From: Gonatopus flavifemur
Lineage: Eukaryota > Arthropoda > Insecta > Hymenoptera > Dryinidae
Direction of reading: 5' to 3'
Assembly: GCA_018340375.1 (NCBI GenBank)
Contig: JAFFJZ010000001.1
Location: 35,394,001-35,458,000 of the forward strand
Length of the DNA stretch: 64,000 nucleotides
Shown here: piece by piece, positions 11,469 to 24,031 of the stretch
How the letters are laid out: every line of letters starts with the position of its first letter
Numbering within the stretch: the first letter of the stretch is position 1
Position numbers and translations under genes: made by a program
Notes under the pieces: model-generated
Seen by the model: only the letters and a program-made list of their open reading frames with translations
The model's database searches: none
Told to the model about the DNA's origin: nothing

Positions 11469-14400
11469 ACTTAATTTAGTATATTGCATTTTCTATATAA
11501 AGTATGGAGTGGGAACGACATCGAAAATATTCCTGAGGAGTCGAATCCGGATTATAGTGCTGGAATAATTGCTGGAGTCGAATTGACACAGTTCGATGTT
11601 GAGTTCGACGTTTTTTCAGTTGGATTCCATCGCCAATTTCCTTCAGTATTGAATTAAATCAATGCACTATTCGCTCCAGTATCCATATCCAGAACTGAAG
11701 TTGAGCTCAGTTCCATGTTTGTAGTTGAATTAGTTATTTTGTTATTGAAGTAGCTGTGCAGCTTTTTTTTTCTTTCTCTCAGTACATGCAATGGAAATAA
11801 AATAAATAATACTTCCCATAAATTGTTGACATATTCATGAATTCTCTTATCAGTTTGATTATTTCCGACATATCATTGAGAATATCAAAATGATTGAATA
11901 TGAAATTAACCTGAGTTCGTTATTAAGACAATTTTCATCGCACTGCGTAACGTACATTTCAACATTTGCATTTACTTTTATGAATTCCGTCCCCTGTAAT
12001 TATTATGCGTGAGAGATGCTAATTGAATGCCACTTTGTATACCGCAATTGAGATTTCTTTCTTCCTCTAAGATTTACTAGGTGAATAATCAAAAAGTGTT
12101 ATTATATGATTCAACCAACAGTCGCAGGGTGTTAGATGTTTGATAAATTCTTCACGTTCGTGATATAATGCAAGTTCTTAATTTATTCAATGATACAAAT
12201 AAATGAATGAATATTCATTCTCGAAAACTGTACTTCCCTCAAACCTAATCTTCAACCAGTTATTTTGAGAATCTCAGTGATAAACGCATATCTAGACTTC
12301 TATGAAATGGGTGAAAACTCGTTAACAATTCAAATATCTGCAAATATTTCATGTACATCTTTGCGGAGACTCGAACTATTCTACGATTATTTCGAATAAA
12401 CCGAAACCTCGGTTCAAGCATTCCACTCAAATCATTTCGAATCATCTCCCTGTTACAACCAACCTCTGCGGAATACAATAATAACTACGTGCGCTTTATC
12501 ACCTACGTGAGACGGATCAAACATATTTCAAATCCTTGAAAATATGTAACAAACAAGTTCAATTTACGACTCATTTTCTTGACACGCTCAAGGGTCAATT
12601 TATTAAGGCGTGATCAATTCTATTCTACCCCGTAACGTGATGTTTCAATCGACGCACCTCGCTCAACACCAATTCCCATTATTCGTTCGCATCGAATTAA
12701 TCATTCCTCGTGATTAGATTTTACATGAATTTACATAACTCATTGCTATTTTCTTCTCGATGCACATATTAATATTCGTTATTAGTGAGAAAAACAAAAC
12801 AAGATGACCGGTTTCCCTGCATATTCCACGTATACGCATGGTTATCAAGGTTTTCCTGGGAACACAAGAATAATCGTCCTCTCATCAACAACGTCCTCGC
12901 TCACCCATACTCGATATATCTAGTGCAATGCGATTATTTTCGCGCTTTAGCGCGATGATGATCGCGTCGAAGGATATTGGACACATGTGACACGTTGGAA
13001 GAAGAAAAAAAGAAAAGAAACTGAAACTAGGCAAGTTATCGATGATAAAGCACTTCCAATTATTTTTGTACTCGTTATAATTATGATTCAATGATCGTGG
13101 TTTATGACTCTCAGAGACAATAAGCCTCGACAGAGTTAATAATGCGATTCGAAGATTATTAACGGGTAAAGGTTGTCTTGTTGGATAGAATCGCGGAGAA
13201 GGTATTGACCGTGAAGTAGCACATGTCGGTGATTCTTCTTTTTGTCATTTAGAAAATTATGAAACAATATATTCGAACATCGATTGGAAAGAACATTCGA
13301 GTCAAGGTATTTGATTCCCTAACGTTTGATTATTCCCAATTCTAGAAAATAGATGTGATTTCTGATTCAAAATATCAATTTTTTTTTACAAGAAAGAGAA
13401 GTTCTTCTCGTATAGTTGAATTTCTAACAAGGTTTTTTTATACTCCACCTGTAGTGAAAATGTTACAACGCGTTTTTTTGGTGTAAATTCAGTGTGAGTG
13501 CAAATCAAATGGAAAATCAATGGTATTTTAGTATTTTTTCCACAACAATATCTTCCAGTTTCTTTCCAGTAGAAAATATTTCCAGTAGAAAATTGGCTTT
13601 TGGTGTAATTCTGGTGTGTAAAGTTCACAAATTCACCAGAAAACCACGGTGTTGAATCGGTGTATTTGATTCCATTAGAAACTTCGAAACAAATCTATGA
13701 TTTTACTAAGAAAAATCTAATGCTGTGAATAAAAGAGGAATTTTGACAACTGATTATATTCAATTATTTTCAGTGTGATATCAGAATGAATGAGAGTACT
13801 TTTCCACTACGCTTTAGATTACAATTCCTCGAAGAGTCGATTGATCGACGAAACAAAATACAACCTCGTGAGCTCGGAACGATTTTGTAATTTTTCGATC
13901 CTCCTGTTTCTCCTCGGCGAATTTCAATTTCCGGGTTTCATTGATTGCATTTGTTTCTATCTGGATTGAAGCGACTAATCGAGTTGATGAGAAAAATACT
14001 CATAATCTCGAGACACGGAAAAATTGAACAAATGGGAATTACTCACACGTTATTACGTTAGGATTGAAAGGTTAAAGGGTGAGGACGCTATATTGTCGAC
14101 ATTGTGGTCTCGGAATAACCAAATAGGAAACACATTGTTCAAACGATGATAGTTGAGACAAGTATCAAAAACTACCTCGAGTGTGCGGCGATTACGTTTG
14201 ACACGACTGCGGTGCGTGTCACGAACCATTGCTTTAACTATTTCCGCTCGAAATGTACCAGGCTGATTATCACCCTCTATAAGCTGATTTGACGCTGATG
14301 GAATATATTTTAGCGGCACGTCAATGCTCCAACTCTTCCTCTACGTCATTCGTAATTGCCATTCATTTTATTTATATTATTATTTTGAATATTTTATTTG

Positions 14401-15105
14401 AAAAAGAAGTGATTGTCCCTACAATTTTATTTTCTTCAAATCTTTGGCATTTGTTCGTGGTTTCTGAATCAAATCTATGAGCGAGGGCGCGTCGTTGGAA
14501 AAATTAAACGACGTCGTTGGGCGTTTTATGTAGACTATAAAGTCACTTGTGACCCGGTATTCGCCGAGTTATAGACGCAACGATTGCTTGTATTGGAAAT
14601 CCTTTATATTGTATAGAGGTTCATCTACTGGATTCTTGAAAGAACTCTTATCGTAAAGGTTTTTCGTATTTCCGGATTTGTCGTCAGAATTTTATGAACA
14701 CAAGGGTGAACCATTCATGTGTGTTTATAACATCGTGAGAGAGTTTCTGTATTTGCTGCGTCTTTCTATATTCTTTTCGGCAGGAACAAATGTATTGAAT
14801 ATTCAAACGAAATTTGATCACAGAATTGCGATAAAATTGTATTCTCAATGTTAATTTGATATGAAAAAGTAATTAATTCAAAGGACAAATATGATTTATA
14901 AGTGAATTGACAGAAAATAACCTAATATCATACTATGAATGATTATCAACACACTTAATTTCTTGATATGAAGAAATATACTTTCGGACGAAATGAACGA
15001 CATAGCACACTCCAACAAACATAATATCTCAACATAATTTGTCAAAAGTTGTATAAGGTATCTTTCAGATATCTATTGAATATGTTTGAGAAAATATTTT
15101 AGAGA
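11469..15105. other. Unassigned 3.6-kb stretch
   Basis: I see no gene, transposon or RNA gene. The 88-codon minus-strand frame at 14053-14319 and the 80-codon frame at 13386-13628 match nothing I recognise. The region is somewhat richer in CG words around 12600-13200 and 14050-14600 than its neighbours, so it may be older unique sequence or regulatory DNA. That is inference only. Confidence 0.4.
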
Positions 15106-15107
15106 TA

Positions 15108-15404
15108 CACTGTTAGAAAAGTTATGAAGTTTTTTACATAAACAATTTATTAAATAGAATTCATGATGAAACATTGAATTCAATATAATTATTAATGTTG
15201 AGAATTTTATTCTCAATGTCAAAAATTTCCTTCTTAATTTTGATAACATGTTTCTGAAATTTAATGAATAATTGTTACATTTCAGTAAGAAATTGTGGAA
15301 TTCCATCATTATTATTCAATTTAAGAATCAGTATTGAATCTCATATCAAAATATAATATTTCATAGAGAATTTCGTATTAAATTTAAGATCTTGTCTAAC
15401 AGTG
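15108..15404. mobile_element. MITE with CACTGTTAGA ends
   Basis: TA duplication on both sides (15106-15107, 15405-15406). The ends CACTGTTAGAAAAG and CTTGTCTAACAGTG are inverted. The interior is very AT-rich and repeats 'gaattc', 'ttgaat' and 'gagaat' words. It holds a 78-codon minus frame that is not a gene. Confidence 0.7.
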
Positions 15405-15575
15405 TATCTGATGTATATCGATTCCACTCTCACGTAAAAGATATCATGATTCAGCATAAAAGTAAAAACGAAGAAAGGAAGAAATGTTCAGATTATCAAA
15501 ATTAACTACACTGAGGGAAATTTTTATTATATGTAGAATGCAAGCAGGGATAGCTATAATATTTAATAAAAGATA

Positions 15576-15831
15576 CACTGTTAAAAATGTTTTGAAATTT
15601 CATAACTTTTCCAATTACATCCGTAACTGAAATTTCCAATTCTCGGTATTTGAATTGAGAATTCATTTACACGTGATTGAATTTTCAAATTTTTACTACA
15701 TTTCATTACGGATTTATGTATATTTTCGTAACTGAAATTTCATACACATGTAACTCAATTTTTCAGTTACGTGATTGGAAATTGCTTCCGTTACGTGTAT
15801 TTGAAGTTTTGTCCACAAATTTTTAACAGTG
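15576..15831. mobile_element. MITE with CACTGTTAAAAA ends, empty site known
   Basis: Ends CACTGTTAAAAATG and CAAATTTTTAACAGTG; TA at 15574-15575 and 15832-15833. The matching position in the repeat copy at about 33119 reads aaaagatattatatac with a single TA, confirming the 2-bp target duplication. The interior repeats 'gtaactgaaatttc' in both orientations. Confidence 0.8.
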
Positions 15832-15996
15832 TATTATATACTTAATTACATTTATTATGCGTACAGTAAAATTCATTGTTATACATAGTAAGCGTACAAT
15901 CTGTATAATGATTTTTATTATATCAGATTGGTAAGAAAGTCTTGCAACACACAAAAAAGTAAAAACAAGAGTTTTTATTCATTCCATAATATAATA

Positions 15997-17204
15997 TTAT
16001 GAGGTGATGTACGCTCCCTCTGCATTTACAACTCGTGCCCAACGCTCTGGTAAACTTTGCACCCCCTCCGTCCAAAATTGTTTTTTTGAGTTAAAAAAGT
16101 CGTTCAGCGCATTTTCGAGATCGGCGAGATCATCAAATTCGTTATCCTGTAAATAATTTTTCAATGGCCGGAGAAGATGGTAGTCGGTAGGAGCTAAGTC
16201 TGGTGAATACGGTGGATGTGGTAAAACTTCCCAACCCACCCATACAGCACCGAATACTCCAGTAATGTATCAGAAACGTCTCCGTTACAAAAGCGGACAT
16301 AGAAACGTGTTTGGAAGGTATTTGAAAACTTTCTGAAATGTTTCTATGTCCGCTTTTGTAACGGACACGTTTCTGATACATAACTGAGGTCTTCGGTGCT
16401 GTATGGGCAGCTGCGAAATACAGTCTTGTATCATCTTAGCTACGTGGGGTCGAGCGTTGTTATGGAGAAGTCGAACTTGGACACGTCTACGCCTTTTTAG
16501 TTTGATAATTTCAGCCAGTTTTTGCAGTTGTCTAGTGTAAGTCTCCGCCGATATCCTGGTTTTAGTTGGTAGCAATTCGTAATAGAACAAGTCCTCAGAG
16601 TCCCACCAACAACAGAGTAATACTCTCTGTACTCCGCGAGGCAGTTTAGGGGTTGGCTCTGGTTTTTCTTCTTTCGGTGGCCACTGTCGCTTGCGTGTGT
16701 GGTTAACATAGAGCACCCAACTTTCATCACTAGTGACGATTTCTCGAAGAAAATCTTTTCTGTTCGGACGATGCAGGAGTGAAGGACATATAGACACCCG
16801 TGACGCTTTATTTGATTCGCTGAGATCGTGTGGTATCCAAGACGACACAACTTTTCTATACCCCATCTTTTGTAAATGTTGGAGAATCATGAGGTGGCTA
16901 AAACCGAGTTTGTTGGCTAATTCTCGTGACGACGTGTTAGGCTTTGCCTCTATATTAGTGCACGCAGTTTTTCATCGTTAACAGCTGATTTCCTGCCGGA
17001 CCTGGGTTTGTCTTCAAAAAATGTATCGCCTGAACGGAAACGTTGATACAAACGAGATACAGTTGAATGATGAACAACGTCTGACTTGAACGCGCTGCAA
17101 ATACTAGTGGCTGCAGCTCTTGCAGAATGCCCAAAAATTCGCAATAAACGATTGTTCGGAGTGCACTTTGTTCCATTTGTGCTCGTACTGACTGCGCGGA
17201 ACAA
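15997..17204 (-). pseudogene. mariner transposase, disrupted
   Basis: DDE-type transposase of the mariner family (DD34D), which would cut and rejoin its own element at TA sites. The N-terminal DNA-binding part reads from 17204 to about 16950 (helix-turn-helix region with 'STVSRLYQRFRSGDTFFEDK'). The catalytic part follows from about 16950. 'VTSDESWV' carries the first aspartate and 'PPYSPDLAPTDYH' the third, but the middle motif reads HNNARPH where the family has HDNARPH, so the second catalytic aspartate is lost. One extra base near 16949 shifts the frame and creates a stop, and a 169-bp MITE splits the gene between the second and third motifs. It is clearly dead. The C-terminus, with PERWARVVNAEGAYI, is intact. 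Confidence 0.9.
16239..16407. mobile_element. 169-bp palindromic MITE inside the mariner transposase
   Basis: Starts CCCATACAGCACCGAA and ends TTCGGTGCTGTATGGG. Inner arms pair through 'tgtatcagaaacgt' and 'cgttacaaaagcggacatag'. CA lies on both sides (16237-16238, 16408-16409). Removing the element and one CA makes the transposase reading frame continuous at this point, which supports these boundaries. Confidence 0.8.
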
Positions 17205-17414
17205 CTGACTGGTTTATAAACACTGCGGTATGGAAGGTTCTAGACTAATCTCGCATAGACGACTCTCGAATGTTTTCGAACTTTGTTATTAGAAAAAATA
17301 AATTAATTAAAAAAAAAGTGTCGCGAGATTTTCTTACCAACCTAATATATCTCATAAATTTTATTATTTACTCGTTGCTGCCCCTATTTTTATTATACAT
17401 TCGTCATTACTGTG

Positions 17415-19038
17415 CATGATTATAGACGTTAATCCGTAAAACGTGAATTTGGAATGAATGGAACGGAGAGAAGAAGTGAATACGATGTAGAAATAGAAAA
17501 CTGTCCGCAAAAATGTCCTCCCTCGATTCTCTACATCAGAAATGTTGAGATATGTCTTACTTTGAAAGGGAGCTGAAAATCACACGTCGGCATTTGTTTC
17601 AAGCTTATGTTGAGTTTATGAAAGGCTTCTTGTGACTCCGTCTTGAAGTAAGCTTGTATTTCAACATCACTTTTTTGCACAGTTCACATTGCATTCATCT
17701 CGAATCCATGTATCGTGCTTGACTAAAGATCAATTCTAATGCAAAAAAAAATACTAAAAAACAATTCAATGCAATCCAATACTTATCTTTATTTTTTGGA
17801 GAATTTTTATGTTTTCCAATCAAATTAGTGCAAACAGCGGGGCTTTGACTTGGATTAAAATGACAAATTTGAATAGATTCTGTAGAAACGGATTGAATTT
17901 TTTATATATATTTTTTGTTGAAAATAGTAATACACGATATTTCACGATATCGTTATTTTGTATATAATTTTTATATAGTTTTTTTCTATTAATAACTTAT
18001 AAAATTCGATATAAACTCGATAAAATTTCTATTAAAAAATCGATATTGGGGAATATCATTTATCACTGGTTAATAACATCAAAGTTCGATGAAGCTAAGA
18101 ATAAAATCCAGTCCAATTTTATTATAACTCTTCAAGGGGAGGTTCTCATCTAGCGAACCCAGAATGAGGTGATATTTTCATATTTTTTTTTATGGTAGGA
18201 AGTAAATAAAGAACTCGGGGGGTTTTCACACTTATTGATTGGGTCTTTAAGTACATGAAAGAATTTTTTTCTGTAAAAAGTAATGCCATGGGAATTGTTG
18301 ATACGTGTTGAAACATAACCGCCTAAAAAAACAGTGATCGATCTATACCACTCCTATGCCACTATAGCACTTACAAAAATTATCAGAAATCCAAAATCCA
18401 AAAATTTTTATGGAATATATTGTATTTGTTGGAGGTTGTACCGAAAAAACCAATGAAAAGTTCAAAATTAAAAAAATAACAGACTCGCAAACTTTTGGTA
18501 GCGTTTTTTCACCCCTTTTTCGTTCTTTGAAGTGCTATAAAAAGGAAAGAAAGGCAAATGTCATCCTCATTTACGTTCATCCTCCAATAACTTTAATCAG
18601 CTTCAAAATAAAAAAAAAAGAGCTATCCGTTCAGTAGTTTTTGAGATATTGTGCAGCCAAACTTGAAAAACATGGTTCCGAGAAAAACGCCTTCAAAGTT
18701 TCGGGATACCCATCCTTTAACTTGAGAACATTTTTTTCGTGTACTTTAAGACCCATTAAATGAGTTCCAAATAACTCGAGTTTTTGATTGACTTCCTTCT
18801 TAAGAAAAAAAATTCGAGAAAATTACCTTATTTCGGAATTCGCTTGATGAGAACCACCCCTTTTTAGTGCTTAAAAGTAACGAATCTCCAAGTCACAATA
18901 TTTTGCGAATTATCGAACTTCTCACGCTGAATAAGAGGAGATCCCGATTAAGGAGGCCTTAAAAAAGCGTTTTTTGGAGAATTTTTTCAGATACCAAAAA
19001 AATAATTGACTCAAACGAACTTTTTGAAGTATATTCGT
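17415..19038. other. Unassigned AT-rich DNA with an old repeat relic
   Basis: No recognisable gene. A segment near 18640-18720 ('aacatggttccgagaaaaac', then 'ttcgggatacccat') is similar to 44540-44600, so part of this is an old interspersed repeat. 'gttctcatctagcgaa' near 18144 and 'gatgagaaccacc' near 18847 may be outer inverted ends of it. The 75-codon frame at 18410-18637 is not convincing. Confidence 0.4.
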
Positions 19039-19040
19039 TA

Positions 19041-19418
19041 GGATGATTCTTATTTGACTCAAAAAAGTTTCCTTCAGTTTGTTTTCATTTTCTGTTGTCA
19101 ACAGAAAAGTTTTTCTTGTATGGGGCACCCTGTAATTTTGTTCTACATTACGAAGAAGTCCTACAATATTTTTTACATAATTTTCAAAAAAGATTTAGGG
19201 ATCGCTACCGACGTTTTCAATAGGCATTTTTGATCCCTATGCCAAACGTCGGTAGCGACCCCTGAATCTCTATTGAAAATTATGTGAAATATATTGTAGG
19301 ACTTCTCTATAATGTAGAAAAAAATTAAAGGGTGCCCGTACAAAACAAAACTTTTTGTTAACCACAGAAAATGAAAACAAACTAAAACAAACTGTTTTGA
19401 GTGAAATAAGAACCACCC
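19041..19418. mobile_element. Long-arm palindromic MITE, second copy of the 5025 family
   Basis: Ends GGATGATTCTTATTTGACTC and its inverse GAAATAAGAACCACCC. The centre holds 'cgctaccgacgtt' against 'aacgtcggtagcg'. TA flanks both sides. In addition ATATTCG stands just outside on both sides, so the true target duplication could be 6-7 bp rather than TA. The 96-codon minus frame overlapping it is an arm shadow. Confidence 0.75.
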
Positions 19419-19420
19419 TA

Positions 19421-20299
19421 ATATTCGTGTATGTTCCAAGTTAATGAACAAATTTTTTCCCAATGAGAAATATTGAGGGAAGGGGTGCTTTCTCCAGTTT
19501 TCATTCTTACAATGATTATAAAGTGGTAGGAGTGAATTGAAAAAAAACTAGACGTTCGATTGGAATGAACAAAAGCTTGTTATCTTCAGTTTTGTATCCT
19601 CTTCTATTTGAACCTAAAAAGTTTACGTAAAATTATGTCTCAGCAATTTTCATAGCAAGTTGAGGTGATTATTCTTCCTCCAAAAAGAGCTGTTTTTTTT
19701 TTTCAAACCCCGAGTAAATTTTGAATTCCACGATTTCTTCCATGTTTTCTTAGTTCAAATGAGAGAATGTTGTATGAAAATTGAAATACCGATTGGTCTT
19801 CCTATTTTGGATAAGAAATACGACCTGTATCTTTCCCACTGATGGAAGACTTGAATTTCGAGGCAATTCTCAAAATTCTAAAAATGTGGACATAAATCCT
19901 ACATATACGATCCTTTCACACTAGAAAAAATTTTTTTATTTCCTTAAAAAATATATGAAAATAACCTGAAAAGTTCGTTGGATAAAATTATGTTTTTGGT
20001 ACCTACAAAAATCCTTAAAAAAACACCATTTTGAGGCCTCCTAAAGCAGGATTCCTCCTTAAAACGATATCTTGGTTATTGATGATTTTGTTCGATAGAA
20101 TTTAACAGAGTTTTATGGATCGCACTAGAAATATACTCTCGATGGATTTGATTGGATTGAATATTCACATACTCATATTCATAAATTTTTCTTATGTTAT
20201 TTTTTGAACAATTCAATTTTTGACAAACAATTTCTGTTCATCATTGCGGTTGAAATTATATATTTCCCTGTGTGCAAACTAGGGAAAAAGGATTCTCCA
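19421..20299. other. Unassigned AT-rich DNA
   Basis: Long T and A runs and no open frame of note. I see nothing that can be named. Confidence 0.4.
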
Positions 20300-20535
20300 C
20301 CCTGGTTAAAAGAATCCATTGAATCTGACAAATGAAATTCAATGAGATTCGGTTAGAACATCGTCCAAGTTTAATCGTAATTTAGTGGGATTTGGCCAGA
20401 TTCAACGAAATTTACATGAAAGTTCTGACCAAATCTCATTGAAAAATCACCAGTGAGATTTGGTCAGAACATTGTCCACGTTTAATTGTAATTCAATGAG
20501 AATTGGTCAGAATCAATGGGTTCTTTTAACCAGGG
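20300..20535. mobile_element. Palindromic MITE with CCCTGGTTAAAAGAA ends
   Basis: Starts CCCTGGTTAAAAGAATCC and ends GGTTCTTTTAACCAGGG. The interior is made of repeated 'attgagattt', 'ggtcagaa' and 'cattgtccacgtttaat' in both orientations. The end sequence is similar in its first six bases to the element at 7334-7620. Confidence 0.7.
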
Positions 20536-23500
20536 CAGGAGCTTGTTAATGGAATTTTGTTCTAAAACACGGAGTTGTCTTTGATGATATCAACAAACAT
20601 CTATACTTGAAAATTCTTATTCATTCCCACTAAAACATGCAAAATTTCATTTTGATTCCTCAGGTGGCAATTAATTTTCATTGCAAAATTTTGACTGTTG
20701 AATAGGAATGAATTTGATTTTCTAATGAGAAATGCATAAAACATCGAACATAATCTTCTAAAAGGTCAACATCACCAAGAATGTGGATGTAAGCCGTTTC
20801 TGCGAAAAGGAAATAAACCGTCTCTTCAAAATGAACAAAAACTATAATTTTTCATAATTCATGTGTTGAACAAATGAAACAGTGGGATATGGAAATTAAT
20901 CAGTTGAATTGATGATTGCACGAAACATACACCGTATCGTTCTAGTTGAATGAACCGAAAAATTAGTTATGGCAATTGAAAAAAACTGATTGAATTAACA
21001 ATCAACCTGATCAGTTGAAACGAGTGAGAATTTTTCTAAGTGTAGTAGATCTTTGGATTTCATATTAAACAAGAAACAGGGTGTGAAATAATTCAATAAA
21101 AGAAGAATTACACACTAACCATCTTAAATCTTTCCACACGACAAAAGATTCAATTCGACTCCATGTGATGTCCAAAAGGAGAAAAGGAAACACAAATTCG
21201 TGTAATTGAATTTCCGTTTTTAAATTACAAAGGCAATTCGTCCAGAAGTTGAGTTACGAGAAGGATACAATCAAATTCACTTACGATCACATTTAATTCA
21301 TTCACTCGACTTTGTATCACTTGAAACAATCCAAATCATACGAATTATCATTCACTCGATCCGAGTCTTTCTAATGTATCATTTCAACGAATGTTTCATT
21401 ACATCATCGTACCTTGGTTCACATAGTAACGATAACAACATAGTTTTGCGTACCAACATTTTTCTCCATGTTCGCTCGGAACAGAAGCATTCGTCCTGAA
21501 GACCGTTGTTATCGTTGTTATCCTTTAGAAAACTACATTTCCATGTAAATGACAACAAACACTCCATAAATGTTTACACGAATCGTACAAAACCATTCAT
21601 TTTCGAAGCTTCCAATCATGAGACATGGAATCACATAGGGAATCGAAACAAAACAATTTGCTTCCTTCTTTCAGTGATTGCACATTCTCATGATTCAAAA
21701 TGTGCATGATGGAAGAAAACTTTGCACATATCATCTGATCCTTTCCCCTACTTCCGCGTTTATCATGATCCAATGAGTTCTATACATATATTCCTTTCTA
21801 TTTGCATGAATCAATGATGCAATGATGAATACATGGAAAAGAGGAAAAACAGAAAAGAAAAGATTGCGAATACAATTGTAACAGTACTCCCTTGGAAACC
21901 TATACCGCAACACCGCCGTTACTTCCTCCAAATACAATACAAAGAATTCAATGAGAAAAAGTGTGAACAATAGATCTGCGATAAATTATTGACCATAATC
22001 ACTCACCTAATCATAATATCTCGTCTCGATACGTTAAAACACCAGCGTAGGCTCATTCGTGAGCAGAAAAACAAAGCACGTAACGAACGATCGTTTGAAT
22101 ACTTTTTATCCGGTATCACGTCGTGAAACTGTTTACAATAACAATAGATTCACTTAATCATGTGTTTTCTTTTCGTCTCCCCCAATTATTCCCTTCCACG
22201 GTTTATCTCCAAGTCTGGCGACCTGGCGTGGCATCGGTAAAACGATAAACTGAATCACTAAAGTTACGAATAAGGAGAAGAAAAAGTTGAGGAATTAGAG
22301 GGAAGGGGTCAACTGTTTGTAATAGAGGCACAGTCGTTTGTCAGTCAATCCTTGTCAGTTAGTAAAGTGTCGTTTTGCGATCTCAGGGGCGTGTGCGAGG
22401 CGGCGGGGGTCGTAAAATCAACCGACCATCTCCCACCCCTACTTTTCCCTTTGCGCTATCATCATCCTCATTATCATCCTCATCGTGTTCTCCTTGTCAT
22501 CGTCATTGTCATCGACATCACCGGCAATCATACTCTCCTCTCTTTACGCATCATTTTCGAGCATCTGCATGGCAAAGTATTGAACAAAAAAAAAAGAAAA
22601 TCAAATGTAAAAGGAATGAAACATGTTTATGCGGTCTTTACGGTGATGGGAGGAGGGATAACAATCCGCAACAATTGGTAACTTCCGAGGAAGTAACGAG
22701 ACACAACGGCGATGAATGAATGAACGACCGAGAAAAGTATAGGTACAATGGATTGGATCTACATGCGTGGTGCGTGATATGGATTCCAGATGTAGACGCG
22801 TGGGTTGATGGACGATGTTCATTATTCATCGAAATCACAACCAACGCTTCAAAATTGAATCATACGATAATTGTCACATCGGCAGGGCTTTTCATTGAAA
22901 ACCAGCAAGTTAAGCTCACTTCGGATTTTCTTACAGACATTTGCAATTGCTAAATTTTGTAGAAAGTAAGTAGTTTCTTGGAATAAACATTTTTTCTCAG
23001 CTCGTGGAACGAAAAAGGTGAACGCGGATATATCGTTATAATCTTATAAAAGTATAGTGATTCAACATCTGGATGTTGAAATAATTTATTTGATTTTTAT
23101 TTCGACATTGAATAAGATAAAGTGAACAAAAAATTGGAAAAGGAGGTAATTTGTTATTAGTAAATTCTCATTTTGATATGAGGCAATATTAAACGTTAGG
23201 TATGTGTTCTGTACAATGTTATTTATTAATGATGGAAGTGAAAATATCGTGCCTCTGAAACTATCATACGGAACGGTATCTCCACTGTAAATGAAATATA
23301 ATTAACTGAAATGAATATGTTATTTCGTTATTTCATTAATAATCATACTTCAACGACTCTTACTTCGATGTACACGTATATCGTGGTTATTTTACGTTCC
23401 TACGCAAAATAATTGTGTAAATTTGATTATGGAACAAACATAAGGTAACTGCTTCCATTAGCAATCTCTAACATTCTCTCCAAAGTAACCGGTTGATCTC

Positions 23501-24029
23501 AGTTGGTCATTATAACATACGTTATCATGTTCTTTATAGTTATCGAACTGATATTTCGTTGAAATGATATAAATGGGATTCGTTGTTTTTACGCTACACA
23601 TAGATGATGAGAGAAATAAAATCGTGGGGGGATTGATATTTGGAAAACGAGATCATTGAATGTTGCTGAAATACACATGAAATATTAATTCATATTTATG
23701 TTATAGGTATTATTGCTGAGAAATACTCGAGAGATTTTTTGTCATCCGAACAAGAAAAGTATCTCCTCGTTTGAAACACCATGTAGGAGATATGTAAGAA
23801 ATTCTATTCAACTTTTGTGTATAAAATATATGAAGTTATTTATGAGCACAGGTTTTCATGTAATTTCTACATGTCTCGGTATACTGTTCGGTAACAGTTC
23901 ATGAGAAGAGATAGTTTTTCCATTCTCTGTTCCGACTAGAAATCTACCTCTCGAAATAGGTTTGTTGAATATCATTAATTTCTGATATATTCGGTTCTGA
24001 TTAATAAGTTCAACAAAACAAAAAAATTA
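20536..24029. other. Unassigned 3.5-kb stretch
   Basis: No gene I can support. 22000-22900 is richer in CG and C runs than the rest. The two overlapping plus-strand frames there (22352-22719) are low-complexity His/Ser/Pro/Arg tracts from 'catcatcctcatt' repeats and are not convincing. Near 22338-22366 the paired words 'tgtcagtcaatccttgtcag' resemble insect initiator (TCAGT) sequences, so a non-coding 5' exon of an unseen gene is possible. Confidence 0.4.
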
Positions 24030-24031
24030 TA

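Larger units (their letters stand above)
15923..17345 (-). mobile_element. mariner element (Tc1/mariner), inactive
   Basis: Terminal inverted repeats of about 28 bp: TCAGATTGGTAAGAAAGTCT at the left, and TTAGGTTGGTAAGAAAATCT read inward from the right. TA flanks both sides (15921-15922, 17346-17347). At 1423 bp it is a mariner (about 1.25-1.3 kb) plus the 169-bp insertion at 16239-16407. The uninterrupted site is seen in the related repeat near 33215. The transposase relic fills the interior on the minus strand. Confidence 0.85.
15509..17414. repeat. Interspersed repeat carrying two insertions, copy 1
   Basis: The left part (CACTGAGGGAAATTT, then 'agggatagctataatattta'), the middle ('cattatgcgtacag') and the right part ('cataaattttattatttact') match 32660-33273. 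In this copy a TA-flanked MITE (15576-15831) and a mariner (15923-17345) interrupt it. In the other copy both positions are uninterrupted. The outer limits are approximate. Confidence 0.65.

Noticed and set aside
14053..14319. 88-codon minus-strand frame as a host exon
   Set aside because: Composition is less AT-biased than its neighbours and caught my eye, but I recognise no domain and see no convincing splice sites.
22352..22719. Two overlapping plus frames of 109 and 114 codons
   Set aside because: Low-complexity His/Ser/Pro/Arg tracts produced by 'catcatcctcatt' repeats in two frames at once. No domain.
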